Assembly (NCBI GenBank): GCA_002354335.1
Contig: DELI01000005.1
Coordinates: forward strand, 62,001 to 126,000
DNA from: Sphingobacterium sp. UBA2700
GTDB lineage: Bacteria; Bacteroidota; Bacteroidia; Sphingobacteriales; Sphingobacteriaceae
DNA length: 64,000 nt
Direction: 5' to 3'
Shown: positions 56,882 through 64,000 of the stretch, one piece after another
How the letters are laid out: every line of letters begins with the position of its first letter
Position numbering within the stretch: position 1 is the first letter of the stretch
Notes under the pieces: model-generated
Seen by the model: the letters and a program-made list of their open reading frames with translations, nothing else
The model's database searches: none
Told to the model about the DNA's origin: nothing
Translations under genes and position numbers: made by a program

Positions 56882-58636
56882 ATGCACAGAACACATACTT
56901 GTGGCGAACTAAGAATTGAAGATATTGGAAAAACCGTAACCTTAAGTGGTTGGGTTCAGAAATCACGCGACCTTGGAGGGATGACCTTCATTGACGTTCG
57001 TGATCGATATGGTATTACACAATTAACCTTTAACAGTGATGATGACGAGTCCCTTCGTAGCCGCGCACGCGAGCTAGGGAGAGAGTTTGTGATCAAAGCT
57101 ACAGGAACTGTTATTGAGCGCTCAAGTAAGAACAGTAAAATCCCTACGGGAGAGATTGAAATTAAAGTGAGCAACTTGGAGATTCTAAACGAATCGAAGC
57201 TACCTCCATTCACTATTGAGGATGAAACGGATGGTGGTGATGATATCCGTATGAAATATCGTTATTTGGATATTCGTAGAAATCCGGTTAAGAACAGCTT
57301 ACTTTTCCGTCATAAAGTAACGCAAGAGGTTAGAAACTATTTATCGAACCTTGACTTCTGTGAGGTGGAGACTCCTTATTTAATTAAATCTACACCAGAA
57401 GGGGCGCGTGACTTTATCGTACCTTCACGTATGAACCCTGGGCAGTTCTATGCCTTACCTCAATCGCCTCAAACATTCAAACAGTTATTGATGGTCGGTG
57501 GTATGGATAAGTACTTCCAAATCGTTAAGTGTTTCCGCGACGAGGATTTACGCGCAGACAGACAGCCGGAGTTTACACAGATCGACTGTGAGATGTCATT
57601 CGTAGAACAAGAAGACATCTTGAATATTTTCGAAGGCATGACTCGCCACCTATTGAAAACGATCCACGGAATAGAATTAGATCAATTCCCTAGAATGACA
57701 TTCGACGAAGCGATGCGCACATACGGAAACGACAAACCGGATATCCGTTTTGGAATGAAGTTCGGTGAGTTGAACGCCGTTGCTCAGCATAAAGAGTTCG
57801 CTATTTTCAACAATGCCGAACTTGTCGTTGGTATTGCTGTTCCAGAGGCAGCTTCTTACACTAGAAAACAGATTGATGAACTTATCGAATGGGTAAAACG
57901 CCCTCAAGTTTGTGCATCAGGAATGGTCTATGCAAAATACGAAGCTGATGGCAGCATAAAGTCTTCCGTAGATAAATTCTACGATCAGGCAGACTTATTG
58001 AAATGGGCAGAAGCCACAAGCGCTAAACCTGGTGACTTGATCTTGATATTATCGGGTCCGGCAAATAAAACACGCGCGCAGTTATCTGCATTACGTATGG
58101 AATTAGGAAATCGCCTAGGCTTACGCAAGCCTGATGAATTTGCACCGCTATGGGTAATTGACTTCCCATTATTGGAGTGGGATGAAGAAAGCGGACGCTT
58201 CCACGCGATGCACCACCCATTCACCTCTCCAAAATTAGAGGATATGCCTTTATTAGACACCGATCCGGGAAAAGTACGTGCAAATGCATACGACTTAGTC
58301 CTAAATGGTAATGAAATTGGTGGTGGTTCCATCCGTATCCATGATAAAGAAATGCAAGCCTTGATGTTTAAGCATTTAGGATTCACGGAAGAGCAGGCGC
58401 AGGATCAATTTGGATTCCTGATGAATGCCTTCCAATATGGTGCTCCTCCGCACGGCGGATTAGCATTCGGACTTGACCGTTTAACAGCAATTCTTGGTGG
58501 ACAGGAGACAATTCGTGACTTTATCGCATTCCCGAAAAATAATTCTGGACGTGATGTGATGATCGATGCTCCTGCGACAATTGCTTTAGAACAGCTAGAT
58601 GAGTTGAATATTGCGTTAAAACCTCTAACAAAATAA
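56882..58636 (+). CDS. aspS: Aspartate--tRNA ligase
   Basis: 584 residues, the bacterial type. The OB-fold anticodon-binding domain ([23 protein letters not shown]), class II motif 2 ([23 protein letters not shown]), the bacterial GAD insertion (about 280-410) and motif 3 ([14 protein letters not shown]) are present, with the flipping loop [18 protein letters not shown]. Whether it also charges tRNA-Asn is not decidable here. Single gene, with a terminator. Confidence 0.96.
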   Translation: MHRTHTCGELRIEDIGKTVTLSGWVQKSRDLGGMTFIDVRDRYGITQLTFNSDDDESLRSRARELGREFVIKATGTVIERSSKNSKIPTGEIEIKVSNLEILNESKLPPFTIEDETDGGDDIRMKYRYLDIRRNPVKNSLLFRHKVTQEVRNYLSNLDFCEVETPYLIKSTPEGARDFIVPSRMNPGQFYALPQSPQTFKQLLMVGGMDKYFQIVKCFRDEDLRADRQPEFTQIDCEMSFVEQEDILNIFEGMTRHLLKTIHGIELDQFPRMTFDEAMRTYGNDKPDIRFGMKFGELNAVAQHKEFAIFNNAELVVGIAVPEAASYTRKQIDELIEWVKRPQVCASGMVYAKYEADGSIKSSVDKFYDQADLLKWAEATSAKPGDLILILSGPANKTRAQLSALRMELGNRLGLRKPDEFAPLWVIDFPLLEWDEESGRFHAMHHPFTSPKLEDMPLLDTDPGKVRANAYDLVLNGNEIGGGSIRIHDKEMQALMFKHLGFTEEQAQDQFGFLMNAFQYGAPPHGGLAFGLDRLTAILGGQETIRDFIAFPKNNSGRDVMIDAPATIALEQLDELNIALKPLTK

Positions 58637-58689
58637 TAGGAATCGGTTTTTCCACATCCACTCATTAACGGATAAATTATTATCTTTAT

Positions 58690-58724
58690 AAAAGTTGACC
58701 ATATCCCGGTCAACTTTTATTTTT
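58690..58724 (+). terminator. Intrinsic terminator of aspS
   Basis: 11-bp perfect stem AAAAGTTGACC/GGTCAACTTTT (58690-58700 with 58708-58718), 7-base loop, then ATTTTTG. Confidence 0.9.
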
Positions 58725-58747
58725 GTATACATCGCACACAATACCCT

Positions 58748-60133
58748 ATGGCAGCATCAGCAGCAGACAAATTCCTTCAGGACAGTAAGACGAAATCGTT
58801 CGATTTGCGCCATCGACAAATTATCAATACGAATATTGATAAGTATAATGTGGCTTTTGAGCGTGGCAAATCGAAATTTCATGACCTGGAGAATTCGAAA
58901 CAGAAGGCTAATCTGATCAAATGGAAGGTGATCGAAAATCTGGATCGGTATTTATTGGATTTCGAGTCTAATTTCACGAAGAACGGCGGCCACGTGATCT
59001 GGGCGAATGATGCGGAAGAAGCAAGACAGGAGATTGCGAAAATTATCGAACAGCACAACGCGAAGACAGTCATCAAATCCAAATCGATGGCGACGGAGGA
59101 GATTGAACTGAATCACTTTCTTGCCAAGAAAAATATCGAAACCATTGAAAGCGATTTAGGTGAATTCATTATTCAACTATTAGATCAAAAGCCTTATCAT
59201 TTCGTTACTCCTGCTATGCACCTTAGTTTGGAAGATATTGCTAAGCTATTCCATGAGCGTTTCGAAACACCCTTGGAAGCGACAGCGGAGGAATTGACCA
59301 TGAAGGCGCGTGAGATATTACGCGAGAAATATACAACTGCAGATATTGGTATCAGCGGTGCGAATTTCTTAGTTGCAGACTCAGGAAGTATCGCCATTAC
59401 AGAAAACGAAGGGAATGCGCGTCTGACGACCTCCTTTCCGAAAGTTCATATTGCGGTTGTCGGCATTGAGAAGGTTATTCCCAGTATGGCCGACCTGGAT
59501 TTGTTCTGGCCGCTCCTCGCCTCCCACGGAACCGGACAAAACCTAACGGTTTACAACACCCTCCTAAGCGGGCCTCGCAAGGCCTCCGAAACGGACGGTC
59601 CGGAAGTAATGTATGTAATCCTATTAGACAATGGACGCAGCAATGTATTAGAACAAAAAGACCAACGTCAAGGACTATACTGCATCCGTTGCGGCGCCTG
59701 TCTTAATGTTTGCCCTATCTATCAAAATATTGGCGGTCATACCTATGAAACGACCTATCAAGGACCTATTGGCTCTTTGATTTCTCCACACCTGAATGGC
59801 ATGAAAGAGTTTAAGCACTTGAGTTATGCCTCTTCGCTATGTGGAAAATGTACGGAAGTATGCCCTGTAGGCATTGATATTCAAAAAATGCTCTTGTTGA
59901 ATCGTCGCGACTCGGTTCAGGAGAATCTAACGACCGGTGCGGAGAAGAAAGCGTGGGGCCTGTTTACTTGGGCTATTCAGAAGCGCAAGATCATCGATTT
60001 CTTCGGCGGTAAAACCAAAAACTTCTTTATCAAGAATTTCTTTAGAAAGGCATGGGGAGAAAATAGAGAACTCCCTAAGATTGCGGAGAAATCTTTCTCT
60101 CAGCAATATAAGGAAATGCAGAAAAAGAAGTAA
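58748..60133 (+). CDS. lutB: LutB-like iron-sulfur protein (lactate utilisation)
   Basis: 461 residues. The N-terminal LUD domain (about 70-300: SKSMATEEIELN, GISGANFLVADSGSIAITENEGN, HIAVVGIEKVIP) is followed by a two-cluster ferredoxin part with CIRCGACLNVCP and CGKCTEVCPVGID, each binding a 4Fe-4S cluster, and a C-terminal extension. In LutABC it is part of the L-lactate dehydrogenase complex. lutA and lutC are not next to it, so the partners must be elsewhere or the role differs. It converges on the VWA gene. Confidence 0.92.
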   Translation: MAASAADKFLQDSKTKSFDLRHRQIINTNIDKYNVAFERGKSKFHDLENSKQKANLIKWKVIENLDRYLLDFESNFTKNGGHVIWANDAEEARQEIAKIIEQHNAKTVIKSKSMATEEIELNHFLAKKNIETIESDLGEFIIQLLDQKPYHFVTPAMHLSLEDIAKLFHERFETPLEATAEELTMKAREILREKYTTADIGISGANFLVADSGSIAITENEGNARLTTSFPKVHIAVVGIEKVIPSMADLDLFWPLLASHGTGQNLTVYNTLLSGPRKASETDGPEVMYVILLDNGRSNVLEQKDQRQGLYCIRCGACLNVCPIYQNIGGHTYETTYQGPIGSLISPHLNGMKEFKHLSYASSLCGKCTEVCPVGIDIQKMLLLNRRDSVQENLTTGAEKKAWGLFTWAIQKRKIIDFFGGKTKNFFIKNFFRKAWGENRELPKIAEKSFSQQYKEMQKKK

Positions 60134-60153
60134 TCAAAAGTTTATCTGGACGC

Positions 60154-60208
60154 CAATGCGTAGAGCCCTTTCATTGAAGGGCTCCGAAAAGAAATTCTTT
60201 ACGCATTG
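60154..60208. terminator. Nested hairpins between convergent lutB and VWA genes
   Basis: A perfect 8-bp hairpin GAGCCCTT/AAGGGCTC (60163-60170 with 60177-60184) lies inside an outer 9-bp inverted repeat CAATGCGTA/TACGCATTG (60154-60162 with 60200-60208). No T run follows on either strand, but its place between two stop codons suggests a bidirectional transcription end. Confidence 0.55.
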
Positions 60209-60231
60209 TTATAGAATCCTAAATTTTGTAC

Positions 60232-62067
60232 CTATCGCTTGTCCAAGACCGCAGCATTTTCTGCCATGCGAATAAATTCTGCTCTGTAGCCCTCATCATC
60301 TTTTCCTTTGGCAGCTTTTGCACGAGCCACTAAATTCTTATAACTTGATTCTTGCTTATAATCTGAATTACGCAGCAACATTCCCAATTCGGCTACTGCT
60401 GTCGCAAATCTAAAGTCTTCGCTCATTTGATCCATGCTCGCCATTTTGTTGGATACAACGACCTGTTGCAATTTACTCTTATCGCTTTCAGGTTCTTTAT
60501 AGCGGAATTTCACAGTTGCCAACTCTCCATTCAATGTACCTTGGTTTGCTTTCTTATTGTCTTGATATTTCAAGGCATCGACTGTACCGATGATGCTGCT
60601 CTTTACGCCTACTGGTACAATTTCATAGATCGCCGTCACGCTATGTCCTACACCCATATCGCCGCCTAACTTGGCGTCGTTATTGAAATCTTCCGCAGCG
60701 AGCAAGCGGTTCTCATAGCCTACTAGGCGATATGCTTGTACATAAGCTGGATTAAATTCGACCTGAATTTTAACGTCCTTGGCAACGGTAAACAATGTTC
60801 CTCCAAACTCGGTAACCATTGCTTTGCGCGCTTCGGAGATATTATCGATATAGGCATAATTCCCATGTCCTTTATTCGCCAACAATTCCATCTTACTATC
60901 CTTTAAGTTACCCATTCCAAAACCTAACACCGTCAAATGCACACCACTTTCACGTTCTTTGCTGATGAGTTTTTCCATATCGTCGTCGCTTGATGCACCG
61001 ACATTAAAATCGCCATCCGATGCTAGGATGATACGGTTATTTCCGTTCTTCATGAAGTTTTGGCGGGCGATATCGTACGCTTTACGAATACCAGCACCCC
61101 CAGCTGTGCTACCTCCTGATACCAATTCGTCGATCGCTTCTTTGATCTTCATCTTCTGACTGCCTGAAGTGCTTTCCAATTTTACTCCGGCACTACCTGC
61201 GTAAGTAACGATGGCAACCCGGTCTTGATCGCGTAATTGATCCACTAATAATTTCAAAGATGATTTTACGAGTGGCAGTTTATTCGCTGCATACATGGAT
61301 CCGGAAACATCGATTAAGAAAACGAAATTTGATGCTGGCAGTTGTGCCGATGGAATATCCTTCGCCTTCAAGGCTATGCGAAGGAGCTGATGTTCTTTGT
61401 TCCACGGGGAAACACCCAATTCGGTGTAAATTCTCACGGGATCACCATTCGTAGGCGCTTTAAGATCATATTGGAAATAGTTGATCATTTCCTCAACGCG
61501 TACTGCATCACGATCAGGGAGGTTGCCTGCATTGATCATCCGACGAACATTGCTATATGATGCCGCATCCACGTCCGCCGCAAAAGTTGATAGCGGGTCT
61601 TTTAAAGGTGATTTAAAAGCATTCTCATCAATATGTTTATAAGTTTCTGTATCCTCAGCCATTGGCATTCGTCCAAGTATCATGCCTCGCGAAGCACTTG
61701 CTACTTCATAACCAACCGTGTTCATCTTAGGGCTACCCTTTACTCCTGTTACAACAATTTCCTCTAAGACCTGATTTTCTGCTTGTAAAGCGATATTGAT
61801 TACTGTCTTTTTTCCAACTTTAACGGTCTGGGTTTGAAAAGCGATGAAGCTGAACACTAATTTATCCCCATCAGCCGCTTTAATTGAATACTTCCCGTCT
61901 TGCCCTGTGTGTGTACTTCTATATTTACCTAAGACTGAGACCTCTACCCCTTGCAAAGGGAGATTCGACCCGCGATCTGTCACTTGCCCGGTGATAACCT
62001 TTTCCTGCGCATGAGCTCCGCCTACTAAAGCGAAAAACACCATCAAAATGCTGAGTATACTTTTCAT
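60232..62067 (-). CDS. Exported VWA-domain protein with carboxypeptidase-regulatory-like domain
   Basis: 611 residues. Signal peptide (1-20, GGAHAQ), a CarboxypepD_reg-like beta-sandwich (about 24-95) ending in VLEEIVVTG, the sequence that joins such domains to TonB receptor plugs, then a YfbK-type part: a VWA_N segment (FAADVDAASYSNVRRMI), the VWA domain with MIDAS residues D253, S255, S257 (FLIDVSGSMY) and a DUF3520-like C-terminus (SDKSKLQQV, EDFRFATAVAELGMLLR). Probably periplasmic or outer-membrane associated, binding a partner through the metal site. It diverges from the sigma factor gene, with 93 bases between starts, so the two are likely regulated together. Confidence 0.9.
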   Translation of the reverse strand: MKSILSILMVFFALVGGAHAQEKVITGQVTDRGSNLPLQGVEVSVLGKYRSTHTGQDGKYSIKAADGDKLVFSFIAFQTQTVKVGKKTVINIALQAENQVLEEIVVTGVKGSPKMNTVGYEVASASRGMILGRMPMAEDTETYKHIDENAFKSPLKDPLSTFAADVDAASYSNVRRMINAGNLPDRDAVRVEEMINYFQYDLKAPTNGDPVRIYTELGVSPWNKEHQLLRIALKAKDIPSAQLPASNFVFLIDVSGSMYAANKLPLVKSSLKLLVDQLRDQDRVAIVTYAGSAGVKLESTSGSQKMKIKEAIDELVSGGSTAGGAGIRKAYDIARQNFMKNGNNRIILASDGDFNVGASSDDDMEKLISKERESGVHLTVLGFGMGNLKDSKMELLANKGHGNYAYIDNISEARKAMVTEFGGTLFTVAKDVKIQVEFNPAYVQAYRLVGYENRLLAAEDFNNDAKLGGDMGVGHSVTAIYEIVPVGVKSSIIGTVDALKYQDNKKANQGTLNGELATVKFRYKEPESDKSKLQQVVVSNKMASMDQMSEDFRFATAVAELGMLLRNSDYKQESSYKNLVARAKAAKGKDDEGYRAEFIRMAENAAVLDKR

Positions 62068-62160
62068 GATTCTAATTTTTTGTAGAGGGATGCAGATATG
62101 TGCAGATTTCCATAAACGAGAAAAAAAAATTATTTTACCCCTTGAATTTGCATTAGGATC

Positions 62161-62721
62161 TTGTCAAAACCAACATTACAATCTGATGAAGAGTTATTGG
62201 ACACCTACCTACGGGAGGGTGATCTCGCCTGTCTTGGTGATCTATACCAACGTCACAGCGAGATGGTATTCTATGTATGCCTGCGTTATTTCAAAGAACC
62301 GGAGCGCAGCCGAGATGCGGTAATGCAAATTTTCGAAGAGCTCATCGAAAAAGTTAAGAAGCAATCTATTCAAGATTTCCCGCGCTGGCTTTATGTGGTC
62401 AGTAAAAACCACTGTCTTATGGCATTACGGTCGGCAAAAAGTAAACCTGAAATTGTTACAAATGACTTTGTGGAATTTGCGGCAAACCTGCATCAGGAGG
62501 AAAACTATAAAGAGCGGGAGGAACAATTGTCGCAATTGGAGAGCTGTATAGATCGATTAATAGAAAAACAACAACAGAGCATCCGTCTCTTCTTCATTGA
62601 GGAGAAATGCTATAAAGAGGTTGCCGAGATAACCGGATACAGTATGAACGACGTTAAGAGCGCCATTCAGAATGGAAAGAGGAACCTCAAAATTTGTATG
62701 GAAAGGGCACAACATGAGTAA
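62161..62721 (+). CDS. ECF-type RNA polymerase sigma factor
   Basis: 186 residues. Region 2 (about 20-85: ACLGDLYQRHSEMVFYVCLRYF ... FPRWLYVVSKNHCLM) and region 4 (about 128-180: LEKQQQSIRLFF-like, YKEVAEITGYSMNDVKSAIQNGKRNLK) fit the extracytoplasmic function group. The start is TTG at 62161, with AGGA just before it; upstream the frame closes with TGA and the first ATG is 34 codons in. The gene overlaps the next by 8 bases, an arrangement typical of sigma/anti-sigma pairs. Confidence 0.88.
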   Translation: MSKPTLQSDEELLDTYLREGDLACLGDLYQRHSEMVFYVCLRYFKEPERSRDAVMQIFEELIEKVKKQSIQDFPRWLYVVSKNHCLMALRSAKSKPEIVTNDFVEFAANLHQEENYKEREEQLSQLESCIDRLIEKQQQSIRLFFIEEKCYKEVAEITGYSMNDVKSAIQNGKRNLKICMERAQHE

Positions 62722-63949
62722 TCATTTTGATATCGCTTATTTACGTAGGTATGTGAACGGAGAATTAAGTTCCTCCGAGATGTACGCTATTGAGAAAGCT
62801 TCGCATCGGGACGAAATGCTGATGGATATCATTATGGGCCTGGAAGAAGAGCAACGACTGAAGAGCAGCCTGAATCCAGCGGAGCTGCATGCCGCGATTT
62901 ACGAACGCACGCATCCCGAGAAAATAAGAACGCTGCTTCCTTATAAAGCTTTGGGAATTGCTGCCTCTTTATTATTGGTACTGGGAATTGGAACGATTTG
63001 GTATTTGAATAGACCGGAAGATGCAGCTGAATTAGCGATGGCACCAGCCGATATTGCTGAAACGGCCCCTACCGATACGACCTTAAACAGCATTGAATTA
63101 GACCCTTTTGAAGAGGATTCGACGAGCAACCTGATTGCCGCAGTACCCGAATTGAGCGAATCAAAAACACAACCATTGCCGACGAGGACAGCAAAACGCT
63201 CCAACAAATTGGAAGAAACGCGAAAGAAAGACCTGGTGATCAGCCCGGACTTATTTATTGATACAGTTCAGGTGATTTCTGGAAAAATGCTTGCGAAACG
63301 CTCTCCGGCCAACAATCCAAACGTCATCAGCTTACAGGGCAAGGTATCGGGTATCAATGTTGCCCCTCAGGCGGAGATGTCTGCACGGGTGGGCAGTCCA
63401 CAGGACTACAAACGAATTATTACAGGTGAAGTTGTTGATCAGGAGTCGGGATATCCAATTCCACAGGCGACGGTTAGAAATGTGAAAACGAATGAAGTGG
63501 TGATGACGGATTCATCAGGAAGTTTTGTGATGCCTTCAGCGATAGAATCTACCGAACTCGAAATACTATCCATAGGATACCAGTCTGCACGTATTCTGGC
63601 GAGCAATCAACAAACCATCCGACTGGCACCAGATTATGCAACATTGGATGAGGTAGTGAGCGTTCGTCCTGGAAAAACTGACAGCAAGATAAAATCGGAA
63701 CCATTAATAGGTTGGAAAGCCTACAAAAAATATATTAATGACCATAGCAAGGAATCTCTATATGGTAAAGGCGTTGTAACGCTTGTTTTTGAAATCAACA
63801 ATTTTGGTCGTCCGATGAATATTGTTGTTTTGAAATCCGCCAATCCATCGCTAGATCAACAAGCGATTCAGATTATTAAGAATGGTCCTGATTGGAAAAA
63901 AGGCAATGACGGAAAGAAAATGGAAGTGAAGATTGAGTTCAGGCAGTAG
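62714..63949 (+). CDS. Membrane protein in anti-sigma position with SusC-like and TonB-C modules
   Basis: 411 residues from the ATG at 62714, overlapping the sigma gene by 8 bases. Cytoplasmic part 1-78, predicted helical with conserved FDIAYLRRYVNGELS, one membrane helix (79-98), then a periplasmic part: a low-complexity linker, ISLQGKVSGINV at 205-216 (as in SusC-type plugs), a CarboxypepD_reg-like domain (about 236-305) ending in TLDEVVSV, and a TonB C-terminal-like domain (about 345-411: VVTLVFEINNFGRPMNIVVLKSANPSLDQQAIQII). The cytoplasmic start is in the position of an anti-sigma factor, but I see no clear FecR or zinc-finger motif. Role proposed from context: it senses an outer-membrane or periplasmic state and controls the sigma factor. 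Confidence 0.8.
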   Translation: MSNHFDIAYLRRYVNGELSSSEMYAIEKASHRDEMLMDIIMGLEEEQRLKSSLNPAELHAAIYERTHPEKIRTLLPYKALGIAASLLLVLGIGTIWYLNRPEDAAELAMAPADIAETAPTDTTLNSIELDPFEEDSTSNLIAAVPELSESKTQPLPTRTAKRSNKLEETRKKDLVISPDLFIDTVQVISGKMLAKRSPANNPNVISLQGKVSGINVAPQAEMSARVGSPQDYKRIITGEVVDQESGYPIPQATVRNVKTNEVVMTDSSGSFVMPSAIESTELEILSIGYQSARILASNQQTIRLAPDYATLDEVVSVRPGKTDSKIKSEPLIGWKAYKKYINDHSKESLYGKGVVTLVFEINNFGRPMNIVVLKSANPSLDQQAIQIIKNGPDWKKGNDGKKMEVKIEFRQ

Positions 63950-64000
63950 TTCCGATGAATGTATGCTTGAATTCGATTTTCTTACTTTATTTCCCGTTTT

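Noticed and set aside
63950..64000. Start of a further gene at the right edge
   Set aside because: 51 bases only, with no convincing start codon or frame.

Overview
This 64 kb window is a chromosomal segment of a Bacteroidota bacterium, most likely of the Sphingobacteriaceae (Sphingobacterium or a close relative). The evidence is: promoter-like sites of the Bacteroidota type (TAnnTTTG, at gyrB with an upstream TTTG at a 20-base spacing) with few Shine-Dalgarno sequences; Bacteroidota family proteins (DUF4286, DUF983, DUF6600-like, Hc1 histone-like, helix-hairpin-helix beta-barrel); SusC-type N-terminal modules; and a dcw cluster without murF or ddl. Genus is an inference, not read from a marker gene. 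I see no rRNA, tRNA, CRISPR array, insertion sequence, phage or plasmid gene.

Layout. 1-1931 (minus): DedA protein, two tandem family I pyrophosphatases (one exported) and the start of a CNNM/HlyC-type membrane protein. 2013-3077: HIT protein and greA. 3211-7491 (minus): an S9-type lipoprotein that has lost its catalytic Ser and His, a sensor kinase and an OmpR-type regulator. 7588-9302: small membrane proteins and an RluA-type pseudouridine synthase. 9413-11955: MlaEFD-like lipid transporter. 12171-21780 (plus): DUF6600-like Arg/Asn-rich protein, nicotinate phosphoribosyltransferase, methyltransferase and a 1930-residue alpha-2-macroglobulin. 21898-30242 (minus): K+-dependent-type membrane pyrophosphatase, recQ, comEC and a beta-barrel gene split by one in-frame TGA. 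30540-40154: SDR-like protein, gyrB, OmpH-like lipoprotein, CorA, the rpmH-rnpA-yidD-tsaB block, mscL, a NarL-type regulator, a TIM-barrel isomerase and an Hc1 gene. 40361-56170 (minus): the division and cell wall cluster mraZ-rsmH-ftsL-ftsI-murE-mraY-murD-ftsW-murG-murC-ftsQ-ftsA-ftsZ, with four MraZ-type boxes ahead of it. 56882-63949: aspS, a lone lutB-like gene, and a module of an exported VWA protein diverging from an ECF sigma factor and a membrane protein with anti-sigma position.

How the genes work together. The dcw cluster makes the meso-DAP lipid-linked peptidoglycan precursor and the divisome. MlaEFD, the OmpH-like lipoprotein and the VWA/TonB-C proteins belong to the envelope. Three separate PPi-hydrolysing enzymes lie within 25 kb.

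The points most worth a second look are: a modular family of intergenic repeats present at three sites (about 15.8, 34.1-34.6 and 56.45-56.8 kb), with a perfect 30-bp inverted repeat, 46-bp tandem units and periodic GGG runs; the catalytically dead S9 protein next to a two-component system; the sigma/TonB-C/VWA module, whose membrane protein reuses SusC-type receptor pieces; the TGA-split barrel gene; and DnaA-box-like nonamers beside mraZ and between ftsA and ftsZ.
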